DNA of 64,000 nt from Ceratotherium simum simum (Eukaryota; Chordata; Mammalia; Perissodactyla; Rhinocerotidae). The notes under the pieces are model-generated. The model did not search any database, was not told the origin of the DNA, and saw nothing but the letters and a program-made list of their open reading frames with translations. Below, piece by piece: positions 42,270 through 54,349 of the stretch; within the stretch, counting starts at the first letter, position 1; each line of letters opens with the position of its first letter. The stretch is taken from contig NW_004454181.1 in the NCBI RefSeq assembly GCF_000283155.1, positions 17,767,711 through 17,831,710 of the forward strand, given 5' to 3'. The translations under genes were made by a program, and so were the position numbers.

Positions 42270-43280
42270 ACACCACCATTTTATTCACCTTGCAAGTAAT
42301 TTCGGCACGAAATTCTAGGTGGGAAAACAGAAACAATGTCCCATTACCGTACCCATTTCCAAACCCTGACTGGCCAACTGCCATCCAAGAGGCCATCTGT
42401 GATCAAATGTAAGGTCCCTCTGTTCTACCTCCGGCTCTTGCTACCTGACAATAGATTAGAGCCATAGTCTGTCGAGAGTTGGAGCAGACCTTAGAAATTA
42501 ATCTGTACTTTAGCCTCCAGCAAATTGTTTTTGAGGTTCTGCTTACATATCAAAAGACAAGCTACTAATTTCTTTATCAGGCAGTTTTCCTCATTTTCAG
42601 TCAATTGTCTTAAAATTCCATGTCTAATGTAACCATTATAATCCAGGGACCTAGATGGTTCAGTCTCAGAGGGAATTTATGCTCAAAAAGTAGAGTCAAT
42701 ATTCAAAATAATGAGGAAGTAATTCCATTCTCCACTCAATAGCACTAAAAGGGACCCAAATGAAGGGTCCACAGGAATACGTAATTAAATCCTCTTTCTT
42801 CCTCCATCCTTTTCTCTCAATGGGCAGCTGCTGTTCCCTCACCATCCTCCCCCTCAAAATTTCTCCTCTGCTCCCACTAAGGCAGCTTTCCTTTCTTTCT
42901 CCCTTCCGTTGCCTTTTCTCTCTCAGACCATTATTATATAGATTGCCTTAGCATCTCTCTCAGCAAGAAAGACTCATTCCTTTTACAAGAGGGAGAAATT
43001 GATCTGGCAGTTGGGGGATTCTCTTTTGTGGGTTCTGAGAGTCTATGTGAATGTCTCCTAATTCCTACCTACTGGTCCTGTTGAAGTGGCTTGACCCCAA
43101 AGCCACTCTTCCACATGACAGCACTTGGAATATTTGACAAAAGGTTCATAAGCCTGTACCCACCCTCTTTTCTGTCCTCCAAACCAATCCTGCCTGCTAT
43201 GAAGTCATTTCCCCTCTAGGCCTTCATATGCTACATATGACATGAAAGTACTATGTAGAACGGGTTAAAAGAACAGACTT
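42270..43280. other. No recognisable gene; pyrimidine-rich patch
   Basis: About 1 kb of unique-looking DNA, CT-rich between 42795 and 42930. Confidence 0.4.
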
Positions 43281-43289
43281 TGGCCTTGT

Positions 43290-43772
43290 TGTTAACAAAT
43301 ATTAATTAAGCACTCAAATATTAATTAAGCCAGTCATTGTTCTAGGTGCTAGGGATATTGTGACAAACAAAATCGCTACCCTACTCCTTAAGTTTACCTT
43401 CTGGTTGGGAGAAACTGAAAACTAATAAAGCAAATAAACATGTAAGATATTATATAGCGATAAAACTCTGAACAAATTAAAATAAAACATGAGATAGAAA
43501 GTTACTAGGCCTTGGGGTGGTTACTTTAGCAACAGAGCTCAGGAATGGCCTATGGAGGATGTGACCTTGGAGGTAAGACCTGAATAAGCTGAAAGTGGCA
43601 ACCATGTGACAAACTGGAAGTCCAGGGCAAAGACCTTCAGGTGGTAACAGCTTGGCATATTCAAGAGGAAAGAACAGCGTTCCATGGGGTTAGAGTGCAG
43701 TGAATGAGAGAGAGAGCAGTGGCATATCACCTCACGGTGGGGAAGTCAAGGGCATAAGGATAAGGAGAATGC
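43290..43772 (-). repeat. L2 LINE, minus strand, first part (split by L1 fragment)
   Basis: 'ccagtcattgttctaggtgc', 'tagggatattgtgacaaaca', 'acctgaataagctgaaagtg' and 'aagaccttcaggtggtaaca' follow the antisense L2. The start contains a local 16-bp duplication. Confidence 0.8.
43296..43330. repeat. 16-bp tandem duplication within L2
   Basis: CAAATATTAATTAAGC occurs exactly at 43296-43311 and 43315-43330, separated by ACT. Confidence 0.95.
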
Positions 43773-43774
43773 AT

Positions 43775-43975
43775 TTTATTCTTTTTTTTAATGAGATATA
43801 ATTGACATGTAACATTATATTACTTTTCAAGTGTACAACATAATGATTCAATATTTGTATTCTACAAAATGATCACCACAATTGATCTAGTTAACATCCA
43901 TCATCACACATAGCTATAATTTTTTTTTCTTGTGATAAGAAATTTTAAGACCTACTCTCTTAGCATTGCCTTTTC
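43775..43975 (-). mobile_element. L1 3'-region fragment inserted in L2, minus strand
   Basis: 'aatgagatataattgacatg', 'aagtgtacaacataatgatt', 'aaatgatcaccacaattgat' and 'ttttcttgtgataagaaatt' are the antisense 3' part of an L1M-type LINE, beginning with a T run that corresponds to its A tail. L2 homology resumes after it. Confidence 0.8.
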
Positions 43976-44180
43976 AGTGAGCTGAAAAGCTGTCTCAGGA
44001 TTTGAGCCAGGGAATGACATGACTGATTTTGTTTTTAAAAGCTCGCTTGGCTGCTATGTGGAGAACCAACCGATGGCAGGCAAGAGAGAAGGCCAAGACA
44101 CCAGGCAGGAGTGGTCCAGGCAGAAAATGAGGGGGTCTTCAATTAAATTTGTAGAAATGGGAATGATGAGCACAGTTCAG
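43976..44180 (-). repeat. L2 LINE, minus strand, second part
   Basis: 'gggaatgacatgactgattt', 'gcttggctgctatgtggaga' and 'caggcaggagtggtccaggc' continue the antisense L2. Confidence 0.75.
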
Positions 44181-44725
44181 TTCTGCGATATGTTTTGAAG
44201 GTGGAGCCAAGGGGATCTTGGTTTCCTGGGTGAGCTGCCGTGGCTGCAGTGCCCACCACGCCCACGCAACCTTCCTGAGGTCTTCTGTTGCAGCCTGACA
44301 TCTGTGGCCTGCTGTTCCAATAAAAACGCAAACATCCTCCTAGAACAAGCCACCAATTTTAGTTACATTTAAGTCTATACCCGTACTTAGAAAGTAAAGT
44401 TAGCCCCCAAAGAAGTCTAGTCTGAAAATACGTATCTCCTCCTACAACACAGAAAATGTTTTATACGATTACAGAACAGTTGAGCTCCTTAAATCCCCAG
44501 TGGTTCCAACTTTCTACCACCTATTTTGGTCCCTTTTACATTGCATGACTAACTGCTACCTTGCTCATGGCCAGGTTTGGAACCCCAGAACACCAGGGCT
44601 GGTAGTTGGACTGCAGAGCTCGAGTGTTGTGGACATTTATGGATGACTCCTCAATATCGGTTCCACTCAAGGTGATTAGTCTAAGCCAGGACAGGTGGTT
44701 CCATGCCCCTTGCTTATGATTGACT
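44181..44725. other. No recognisable feature
   Basis: Unique-looking. Confidence 0.4.
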
Positions 44726-44729
44726 CTGA

Positions 44730-45158
44730 AATGTGCAATGAGTCAAATGAGCATCTGTGCACGTGTGACCCATCTGGCTAATAAAACGATAGAAGACATT
44801 CTTCTCGGGACTTCTATTAAAGGATTCATTATCTCTGGGAAGGAAACACAGAATGGGATAGCCTACCTCCTTCCTTTGGGTGTGATCATGTCTAGAGCTG
44901 AGGTCTGCAAATTTTGCAGCCATCTTTGAGCGTGTAACCATCCATAAAATGAAGCATGTGCTGAAGATGACAGAATAAAAAGAAGGGAAAAATTTGGGTC
45001 CTTGGTGACATTATGAAGGCACTTATCAAAAATGCCTAGAATCTGCCATATCACTAGACTTCCAGTTTTGTGAGATAACAGATTTCCTTTTTGCTTAAGC
45101 CAGTTTGCACTATAGTTTTCGATTACGTTAAGCCAAATTCATTCCATCAGGTATGTTG
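44730..45158 (+). mobile_element. MLT1-like MaLR LTR relic
   Basis: 'catctggctaataaaacgat', 'gcagccatctttgagcgtgt', 'gaaaaatttgggtccttggt' and 'ttttgtgagataacagattt' then 'tgcttaagcc' match the 3' half of an old ERVL-MaLR LTR. The very end is degraded. Non-coding only. Confidence 0.6.
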
Positions 45159-45171
45159 AGGTTCATTTTGT

Positions 45172-45415
45172 TTTTAATTCAGCTAATATTTATTGAGCAC
45201 CCACTACGTGACATGCACTGTTCCAGGTGCTGGTAATACAGAGATGAATAAGACAACACTGCCTATTCTTGTGACACTTAATATTCTAATTTGAGGGGGC
45301 AGGAAGTAAGTAGAAATAAATGGGTGCGCTTAGATAACATCAAATGCTGTGAGAAAAATAAAGCAGGGTAAGGTGCTAGAGAATTACCGGAAACATCAGG
45401 GAGGAGAGCAAACTC
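45172..45415 (-). repeat. L2 LINE fragment, minus strand
   Basis: 'gctaatatttattgagcacc', 'cactacgtgacatgcactgt', 'tccaggtgctggtaatacag' and 'agcagggtaaggtgctagag' are the antisense L2 3' end. Confidence 0.85.
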
Positions 45416-45419
45416 TTTT

Positions 45420-45900
45420 AAAAAACTGTTAGACATATGCAGAAGTGTCAAGTACAGGGATGCTCATTACCACAATGTTTGTAATAGCAAAACTAATGAC
45501 CTTTACTAGAAATAACCCGAATGTCCATCTACAGGGGCCTAATGGAATAAATTTTGCTACATTTATGTGATGGAATAGTATATAGTCAGTAAAAAGACTA
45601 GAGTATAAGAATATATGTTTCTATGACACTATCTTCAAGATATTAATAAAATAAAAAACTAGTTGTAGAATAGTATGTAGAGTGTTACCCCAATTCTTGG
45701 AATTAGAAAAAGGATAGATGGATATAAATATAGATATATTTTTGGATATAAGAAAGCTTATCAGTATTGTTTAGGAGAGTTAGAGAAAGAAGAGACTTTT
45801 ATCTTTTATTTAGTCCCTTTCTGTTCAGTTTTAGAATTTATTTTACCATGTGCATTTTTAATTTATGAAATACATACATGTTTTAAAAAAATTTAATATC
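45420..45900 (+). mobile_element. Old L1 3' end (L1M type)
   Basis: 'caatgtttgtaatagcaaaa', 'acccgaatgtccatctacag', 'gtgatggaatagtatatagt' and 'catgtgcatttttaatttat' follow the 3' part of an old L1. 5'-truncated as usual. Confidence 0.8.
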
Positions 45901-47880
45901 TAAATTTTCTTCCAGGTAAATGTAAGTAAATATTATTGCTTAAGAGAAGTGGCTTTTGACATACATGACATCAGAGGAAAAGAACCTGGCTTTAAATAGG
46001 AACCAGGCAAAAATGAGGCCATCTGTTCTACCTAGTATCACCTGGCATACACTATCCCCACTGTCAGGGGTAAAAGCTACAGGAAAAGATTCTACCAGCA
46101 GAAGCTCTGCAACTACCAAGAGCAGCATTGTATGGGACCAGCTGCCAGGATTATCCACAAGATAATTTCAGGGCAGAGAGATGATAGAGGAGGATGATAG
46201 AAAAATACTTGAGAATGCTAGAAGGGGCCAAAACCCCAACAGATCACAGGAGCACCTGAGGAAGAGCGCCCATGATAAGGGACCTCCGAAGACTGGAGGC
46301 TGATGACGAGAAGTAAGGTTATTACCAGGTGTGCTTACATAACCTTCCAGGGGATTTCACTCCCCAGGTGCTTTGATCTGAGCCAGGCCAAGAACCTGTG
46401 TTGATTTTACTTAAGCTGTGACCTCCCTCTCCACTGAACATGTGTTCTGAAAAATCCTCATCTGCTACACGTCAAACTCATATTTGTAACACAATCAGCA
46501 GGTCTCCAAAGGAGGCTGACTCAAAGCCAACTTCAAGAGCAGAACGGATTGGGCAATCCACTACAATAATGAAGAGGATTAGTGGCCGGGTGCTTTTCTG
46601 GATGCCTGATTTTTTTTCCTTTCAGTTTTGACTTCTTGTCTTATCAATAACCAGCACATATTTGGTGATTAGCGAGCCAATTTTCTGATAAATAGCACAT
46701 GTGGTGAGAAATGATAGATCAGGATGAGGAAAATAGGTTTTTGTTCATCTGTGGAAGCTTCCACAGACTCAAAGTACTGTTCTGTAAGTGCCCATCCTTC
46801 AATGTGTCACATGCAGTCGCTTAATGATAACCAGAGTTACCGTAAGCCTTGGCACTTTTTGCTGTTTCATACATTAACTGTGCAGGTTCATCCAGATCCT
46901 TTAACCTCTTTCTAACTTGCTTTCTCTGTTCCTAACATAGGATACTAGGCAGGGGTGTCAATCCATGGAAGAGAAAGAGATGTAAAATACACAGTGGTTC
47001 CCATTAGAGTTTGCTTTACAAATCCTAATCTCTAAAATATTTTCTCTAACTCAAAGCAAACACACATGACATGTGTGGCTTTCCTATGCCCAAGGCCAGC
47101 ATCACTAATTCAACATAACAGTGCTTTCTCCTACTGCTTCTAGATGAGGCCTCAGAGCTTCAGGCAACTGCTTGAGAACTGACAGGTGAGCCAGACTATC
47201 TGCCATCCCTGCATCTGCTAGGGCCAGGCTTTTTCTTTGAATGCTATCCATGGTTTGGGTCCCAAATGTGTCAATTTCCCTTGCATTTGTACAGTGTGAT
47301 GTGGGTGTGTGTAGTGTTGTATGTCATGCCATTACTAATGGATGACTGCTAAGGAGCTTTTAATTTGCATAGAACACACCCTTATGCTGAAAAGGAAGCT
47401 AAACTTTGCTCATGGACCATTATTTGTCATTGAAAGAAAGTCTGGAAATTTATGAGTTCCTCATTAAATCATTTCCTTGAAACATTCTGAAGAGTTTAAA
47501 AATAACCCAATATAGGGGAAATAAATTTTAACTCGCTCTGTCCATTCCCTTACCAGGTCTCCTTTCCAGGGAACGGGGGAGAGTTGCTAACACAATTGGT
47601 CAGAGGTCAAGAATTAATTGTGCCATGAATATGAAGGGGTAGGGCCACTGCATTAAAAGGCCTTAACCAATGATCTGCCCCTCTCTCCATGCCTTCCACT
47701 ACACACAGCATGGTTAATAAGTCAAATCAGGACTTGTCCTTGGCAGGACTTGTCAGCTGCCTCTCCTCCTCTTAAACTTCATGAAAACACTCACTTAGCT
47801 GAGTCAGGGTTCTCCTTGGAGCCCTGCCATTGCTCTCTGCCTGCATGCCAAATCATGCTGGACATTGCACTGATTTAGTG
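45901..47880. other. No recognisable gene; about 2 kb unique-looking
   Basis: Frames of 63-72 codons without motifs. I recognise no repeat family with confidence. Confidence 0.4.
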
Positions 47881-47884
47881 TCTC

Positions 47885-48435
47885 ATTCACTTCAATTCCT
47901 TCCAATTAACAAAAATATTTTGAGTACCTACTATGTGCAAGCATCATGGTAGGTGGTGGGCATATGGCAGTGTACAAAGCAAAGAAAAATAGATCTTACA
48001 GTGTAGTGAATAAATAAATAATACCTAGAGTTCAGATGGTGCTTTCCAAGTACTTTGGAAAAAATCAAGCAGGCAAGTGGCATAGGAATGGAAGGGTGCA
48101 AAGGAGTTGTGTTCTGATTCCAAGTAGAGTGATCAGGAAAGCCCCCAATGAGAAGGTGGCAGTTGTACCCAAGGAAGTGAGGATCAATCATGTGGCTGTT
48201 TTGGGAGAAGAACACTCCAAGTATGGAAAGCAGCAAAGGCAAAATCAGGGGGCAGCTTGGGCGACTGACGAGCAGCAAGGAGGCCAAGTGGCTGGAACAG
48301 AGCGAGCAAATGGAGAGTGATGGGAGATGAGGTCAGAGTTACAAGGTGGATGGTGGGGATCAGATTGTGTGGGGCCTTGTAGATCACTGTGATGACTTTG
48401 GATTTTACTCAGGATGTAAGGGGCTAAAGAGGAGC
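47885..48435 (-). repeat. L2 LINE, minus strand, first part (split by MLT1-like LTR)
   Basis: 'tttgagtacctactatgtgc', 'atggcagtgtacaaagcaaa', 'aacactccaagtatggaaag' and 'tgtgtggggccttgtagatc' then 'gatgactttggattttactc' run along the antisense L2. Confidence 0.85.
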
Positions 48436-48926
48436 TGTCTTAGTTTCCTGTTGCTGCTGTTGCAAATTACCACAAACTTAACAGCTTAAAACAACAAAAA
48501 TCTATTCTCTTACAGTTCTGGAAGTCAGAAGTCCTAAATCAGTTTCACTGGACTGAGGTCAAGGTATTGGCAGGGATGCTTCCTTTTGGAGGCTGTGAGG
48601 AGAGAATCTGTCTGCTTTTTCAGAGTCTAGTGGCCGCCTGTATTCCCCTGCTTGTGGCCTGTTCTTCCATCTTCAAAGCACATTGCTCCAATCTCTGCTT
48701 CCATCATCACATCACATTCTCCTCTGACTCGGACTGTTCCAGCAGCCTCTTGTAAAGACCATTGTAGTTACATTAGACCCACCCAGATAATCAGGATAAT
48801 TTCTTCCCCTCAAGATCCTTAACTTAATCATATCTGCAACATCTCTTTTGCCATAAAAGGAAACAAGCATTGGTTCTGGGGATTAGGACCTGGACATATT
48901 TGGAAGGCCATTATTCAGCCTACCAC
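48436..48926 (-). mobile_element. MLT1-like MaLR LTR inserted in L2
   Basis: Reads on the minus strand as TG...CA LTR. On the plus strand one sees 'tgtcttagtttcctgttgct', 'tctcttacagttctggaagt', 'ttacattagacccacccaga', 'gttctggggattaggacctg' and the end 'ttattcagcctaccaca'. Close to full length for MLT1 (about 490 bases). L2 continues on both sides. No internal viral sequence: a solo LTR. Confidence 0.88.
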
Positions 48927-49345
48927 AGATCCTTTGATTTGACTCAGGTTTCTAAAGGGTTTTTTGGCTGCTCTATTGAGAATAGACTTTTGGAAGTGCA
49001 AGGGCAGAAACAAGGCAACTAGTTAGGTAGCTTTTGCAATACCTCAGACAAAAGATGATGATGGTTCAGTTCAGTGTTGTAGCAACAAGATTGTTGAGAA
49101 GTCATACCTTGGATATGTTTTGTAGATAAAACTAACGTGATTTGCTGATATGGGTCATGAGAAAAAATAGAAGAGAAACTGATCCCTGTAAGTTTTTAGT
49201 TCGAGAAATTGGAAGGATATGCTTTTTCCCAAAATGGAAAAGGTTACTGAAGGAGCAGATTTAGAGGAAAGAAAATGAGTTTGGTTTTGTATATATTAAA
49301 TTTGAAATACCTATTGAAGATTCAAATTGAGATGTGAACATTTGA
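48927..49345 (-). repeat. L2 LINE, minus strand, second part
   Basis: 'ttttttggctgctctattga', 'gtagcttttgcaatacctca', 'gaaactgatccctgtaagtt' and 'gttttgtatatattaaattt' continue the antisense L2. Both parts together give nearly 1 kb, the longest L2 in the window. Confidence 0.8.
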
Positions 49346-49690
49346 ATTAATGTTAGAACTTGAACCTAAGCAGGTGAATCAAACTAGCCTTTACCATAAT
49401 TATGCACTGAGAGTTATTACATGTTGTACTTTAAATATCATTTGGCTGTTATTTCCTGCATATAATTCACATGAGAACATTGCGAGAGCAGGAGAACATG
49501 GAAGATGGACAATAGCAAGGCAGGATTCACGTACTACCAAATTTCTGGTTGTAATACCATCAAAATAGCATCAGAAAGACCCAAAATCCCATTGAACCCT
49601 AACACTGTGTATATTTGCAAATATAGTTGCAATTTCCAAGGCTGACATGGAGATCTACCATGTTACTTTTATATCTTAGTTTATGGTCTA
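49346..49690. other. No recognisable feature
   Basis: AT-rich unique-looking DNA. Confidence 0.4.
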
Positions 49691-49693
49691 TTT

Positions 49694-49845
49694 CAGCAGT
49701 CTTTAACTCTGGTTTGCATCAGAAACAGTAGAGGAGTGTGTTAAAATGCAACTTTATGGACTCTATCTGAAGAGTCTGACTCAGAAGGTCTGGATGGTAG
49801 TAGTAGGCATCTGCATCCCAGATAACAGTAGAGAAGGAGAGACGA
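49694..49845 (+). mobile_element. MER5A hAT (Charlie) MITE
   Basis: 'cagcagtctttaactctggt', 'ttgcatcagaaacagtagag', 'gtctgactcagaaggtctgg' and 'ggcatctgcatccca' match MER5A except its 3' quarter. Confidence 0.75.
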
Positions 49846-49904
49846 AGGATGGATGAGTTGTGGTAAATGAGTAAATGTGGTCGGTGTTTGGTTTCGTTTG
49901 GTTT

Positions 49905-50100
49905 ATAGTTAAGAATTCATTGAGAATTTACCATGGTCAGGTATGATATTCACACAATACCCTAAGAAACGGGAGAAAAGTACTATTATTAATCTCATTT
50001 TACAGCAAGAAAACTAAAGCCCTAAGGAATTAGATGACTTTCCCAGATCGTATAGGCAGTCAAGGCAGAGCTGAGATTTTAAGATGGATTTGTTTGACTC
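49905..50100 (-). repeat. MIR SINE, minus strand
   Basis: 'agtactattattaatctcat', 'tttacagcaagaaaactaaa' and 'cagtcaaggcagagctgaga' are antisense MIR. Confidence 0.75.
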
Positions 50101-50221
50101 TGACTCTCACATCCATGCTGGTAACCGGTGTTCCATACTAGGGATGGGAACATGGATTGATGACTGGTTGGATGTATGAAAGGGAATGATTCTAAGGTGC
50201 TGTTGATCATGTCTGAATTTA

Positions 50222-50420
50222 TGTTGGGATTTGTAGATTGAGTTCTAGAACCTAGTTGCCTGGGTTCAAATATAGATTCTGCCACTTGCCAGTGATGTGA
50301 CCTTGACCATGCTACCTCACCTCTCTAAGTCTCACTATTCTCCTCTACAAATGGGGATACAAATAGCACTTACATCACAGGATCATCGTGTTGGTTGAAG
50401 AAGATAATATATTGAAGTCT
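50222..50420 (+). repeat. MIR SINE
   Basis: 'agttctagaacctagttgcc', 'tgggttcaaatatagattct', 'acctcacctctctaagtctc' and 'acaaatggggatacaaatag' run from tRNA-like head to core. Confidence 0.88.
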
Positions 50421-50424
50421 TATT

Positions 50425-50940
50425 CACCGTGGCCTACTACATCTCTACATGATCTGACATCTGCTTTTCTCTCCAATCTCGTGTCTATACTACTCTCTCC
50501 CACTGTGCATCTTGCTCCAGAGATTCTGGCTTATTTTTAGTGCACAAACAAGTCTTGTTCATATGGCACATTTACCTTGGAATGCTCATCTGCCTAGAAA
50601 ACTCCCCCCACAGACTGTTACACAGAAAATTCTTTCTTACTCATTGAAAGAATGTCAGTTCAAATGTCTGTCCCGTAGATGTTTTCCCTGTACATGCAAG
50701 AGAAAGTAGTCCTTCATCCCTGGGTCACATCATACTACTCTGTTTTATTTATCTTTTCATAGTATCTATTGCTATCTGAAGTTGTATTCTTTATTTGTTT
50801 ACTTGATTATTATTAGTATCCCTCCAACTGGAATTTAAGGTGCACAATGTTACTTGTTCACCACTATAGCCCGAGCTTTTAGAAGGGTACCTGATATGTA
50901 CAGGGAACTCAATGAATATTTGTGGAAAAGGAGGGAAGGA
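50425..50940 (+). repeat. L2 LINE 3' region, sense, about 0.5 kb
   Basis: 'ctacatctctacatgatctg', 'cttgctccagagattctggc', 'atagtatctattgctatctg' and 'gggaactcaatgaatatttg' follow the sense L2 3' end. Confidence 0.85.
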
Positions 50941-50992
50941 GGGAGAAGAGAGAGAGAGAAAGAAACAAGAAAGGAAGGAAGGAAGGAAAAGT
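50930..50992. repeat. (GGAA/GAAA)n purine tract
   Basis: Purine-only microsatellite with GGAAGGAA units, at the end of the L2. Confidence 0.9.
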
Positions 50993-51039
50993 ACTTAGTA
51001 TATTACCTGATGCATAGAAATACTAAAAACATACTACTA

Positions 51040-51122
51040 TTATTATTACTAAAGTAATAGTTATTAAATACGTACTCTAAGCCAGGCATTTTGCTAAGCT
51101 AGATTTATCAGCCTTACAGCAG
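51040..51122 (-). repeat. MIR SINE fragment, minus strand
   Basis: 'taatagttattaaatacgta' and 'ctctaagccaggcattttgc' are the antisense MIR 3' end. Confidence 0.55.
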
Positions 51123-52010
51123 AGTGTATTCATATATCCCTCTAAGCAACTGTTGTGTATGGACTGAAAAAGTTGCAAGGGGACCATGGTGGGAATCTCT
51201 AACTCTTAAGGTCTCGTTGAACTCAGGACTCATAATCACATTTTCAATATATTTAGGAAATTCAAATTTAACTGGAACCTGTCCCACGCATGCAACTCAT
51301 TCCCCAAATGCACACCAGACAGAGTAACCGAACAGATGGACTCTGCATTGCACCTGGGAATCCAGCCTACTCTGGCTGTGCTGGCCACATGGGAGAATCT
51401 CACAGAAACGGGGTAGAATTTACAAATTTCTGAAGGAGAGTGAGATCCTAAGTCCCACTTCCAGTTTCGAATCACGCAGGTTATGGGTTTTAAATGGACC
51501 TTTTTGATTGTTTATCTTCACTTAACATTTGCTCCTTTTCCATCTGGGATGACGAGACATCATCTGGCACCTCTGCAAACCTCATCACCACAATTACGTG
51601 CCTGGCAGAGGATAGCTGGTTTTGGGAACAGAAACAACTTCTCTAGAGAGTCAAACATACACATCCCTCTTCTGCAGGTTTGTGGGCGCTGGTGAGGGAA
51701 TCACAGGACAGTGTCTGTGTATCCAGAGAACTTTCAGGATTTCTCATTCCTTCACCAGCTTGAATTAGCCACTGAGCAGAAATGCCCTTCAACAGAGACT
51801 GAAACAGGAGCAATTCCCAAAGCAGAACCATGGTCTGCACTAGAAAGAATTTTTGAGTCCTCTCTTGAGCATCTGCAATGAGATTTTCAAGAGAGCAGCA
51901 CCAGGAACATGCTCTTCCTTGAAAACACCCATTCTAAACAGGCTTGGAGCCTGTCAATCTATAAATTAGGCCTTTACTGTCCTCCCTGTTTTGGCAAAAT
52001 AAGTGTTGGA
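51123..52010. other. No recognisable feature
   Basis: About 0.9 kb unique-looking; frames of 65-79 codons without motifs. Confidence 0.4.
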
Positions 52011-52014
52011 ATTT

Positions 52015-52280
52015 AGTTCAGTTCACAAAGACTTACAGAACATTTACTATGTGCCAGGCCCCATGTGTTGATGTTGCCATGGTAAACAAGCCATTTCTCT
52101 CCTGGAGCTCAAAGTCCAGTGGAAAATAAAGTCAAGGAAATAATTCATTACAAGTTAATGTGATGAGAGCTAGGCTGTTATAGGGTCTTTTTTTGGAGCC
52201 CAGAGATGTTTACCTAATCCAGACTTAGGTGGATAGGAAAGCCTGCAGGAGGAAGAGGTATCTGAATCCTAAATGATAAG
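52015..52280 (-). repeat. L2 LINE fragment, minus strand
   Basis: 'agaacatttactatgtgcca', 'ggccccatgtgttgatgttg', 'tctcctggagctcaaagtcc' and 'aagcctgcaggaggaagagg' are the antisense L2 3' end. Confidence 0.8.
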
Positions 52281-52294
52281 ATGTACCTGAAAGA

Positions 52295-52505
52295 ATCCTG
52301 GACCAGAAGTCAACGGATCTGGGATCCAGGTCCCATTTTTTGAGTTACTAGACTTGTAAACATGGGCAAGTCATTTAAAAGCAAAGAAGATCAGTCTCTT
52401 CATCTTGGAGATGGGTATAATAGTACGTCTCACAGGATCAGGAAACAAAATATACCTGCAAGTGATGGGTAAATTCTAAAGCATTCTACAAAGTGCGAGG
52501 CAAGG
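52295..52505 (+). repeat. MIR SINE
   Basis: 'ctgggatccaggtcccattt', 'catgggcaagtcatttaaaa' and 'gagatgggtataatagtacg' then 'ctcacaggatcaggaaa' are sense MIR. Confidence 0.75.
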
Positions 52506-54145
52506 TATTATATGAGGCATCATTGCTGTCGATTCTCTGGCATCCCAGCTTGTGTGTGCTTCAACTGGGGCCGGGAAATTTGACTTCATCTTTTCCCAGC
52601 ATCATTCATCTTTGAAAGTGCTTGAAGTTATTTTGCAACCAAACACCACAAATAGAAACCCAAATTTATTGCCAGCTTAACTCTGCTGATATTCAATCTT
52701 ATCTCCCACCATACCCCATCTCTGACCCCATAAGGTTTTTTTCTACTCTTCATACTTTCCTAGGAAGCAAAAGAGCATGATCCATGAATATTTACCAGTA
52801 TGATTTGTGATTTGTAAGCAGATTTGAAGATAAAATGTTAATATTTCAAGCATCAAGGTTGAATAGCTTTCAAACTAAAAAAGAGCTCTATTCCAAAGCA
52901 AATATGAGGAACAAGGTCTTCCATGGCATTATAGTAAGATTTATTTTTATGTCTCATCTTTCATAAAGCATAACAACACTCTCAACTCATATGGTAGCCT
53001 TTTCACTATCATCCTTGGAGGCATCAGAGTTCAAGGTCTCTTCCCCCAAATTGAAATACATCTTTCCGCTAATGAATATAACAGTGACCAATGTGTTCAT
53101 CTCCAAGTGTGATATCTGGAATCACCTATGAGATAGAAAATCAAACTCGAGAAACCCTGGGCCCAATGCCTGGAAAACCAGTGTCGACTCCTTCAATATA
53201 TTTGGACAAAACAAAACACCCCAAATGAAGAGTGAGATAAGAAGGCAAAAGGTAATCTGAGAGAGAAAACAGGATGAGCCACTAAGTATTAATGTTAGTG
53301 GAGACAATGCTTGTACCCTGCCCGACATTGTCATAACTCAAGATAAGCAACTACTTTTTCTTAGAAACAGACTTTTCTAGGGAAACTTTGATCTGGATAA
53401 GGAGTTCTCATCCTGATACTGGACCTCAGAAAGCTAAGACAAAGGCTACCTCTCAACACAACACAACTTCGACACTTGCATGATTTGACTAAGGACTCAA
53501 ATGGCCAAAAATAAAGCTGAAGCAGTGAATCGAGGTGAGGGTTAATGGAGGGTTTTGTTTTGCTTTTTGCAGAAGAGATTGTCATTCACTAAAATCCAGC
53601 TGAGGACTTCCAGGACCAGATGTTTCCATCTGGGGCTCCTTTGGGAGAGAGCATAGTGAAATAGTTAAAAACCTGAATTCTGGAATCTGGTTATCTTAAC
53701 GTTAGTTGTACTAGAGTTGCTTATTTGCCCACTGTTTGCATTTTGGTCCAACACAGAAAAGCAGTGGTTTCCCTTCCTAGCAACAAGTTGAAATCTAAGG
53801 AAAGAGCAATGACTTGAGAAGGCAGTGAAAGATGGAAATCACAAAAGCTTCTTCTGAGTATCTCAGATAAAGGGAGTCAGGGATGGGGGAGGACAGAGAT
53901 GGTGAGTTGAGGATGCTTTCACGTTCAAGAAAGAACCTCTCTTAGCATGACTGACACAGAAACAGCTCTTTGTCCTCAATCCAGAAAATGATTTGAGGGC
54001 AATTAACTTCTTAGTCTACTTTTTCTCTAAAGGAAGGATATCCTTCTTCTCAAACCTCAAGGTAGAGTCAGAGAACTGACACAGAGATGCCTCTGAAACA
54101 GCGAGAGTTGATGTTGTTGGAATTTATAATTTCTTCCCCTACCTG
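52506..54145. other. No recognisable gene; about 1.6 kb
   Basis: Unique-looking except for a small sense MIR scrap near 53650-53705 ('gcatagtgaaatagttaaaa', 'cctgaattctggaatctgg'). Confidence 0.4.
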
Positions 54146-54149
54146 TCCT

Positions 54150-54348
54150 CACTCTTAACATGCTCCTCTATTGTAGGCTACATTTAACTCTGCCTTATTT
54201 TGTATCCTTCAGTTATGTGTTTTTCCTATCTCTCCATAATGAATTTAACAAAGGTAGGGACCAAACACTGCACCTCTCTTTTTCCTTCCTCCTTCTTGCC
54301 CACTAAGCCCTGTATATAGTAAGTGTTCATGGAGTGTTTGGTGAAAAA
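54150..54348 (+). repeat. L2 LINE 3' end, sense
   Basis: 'ctgccttattttgtatcctt', 'tttaacaaaggtagggacca' and 'gtatatagtaagtgttcatg' follow the sense L2 3' end. Confidence 0.65.
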
Positions 54349-54349
54349 G

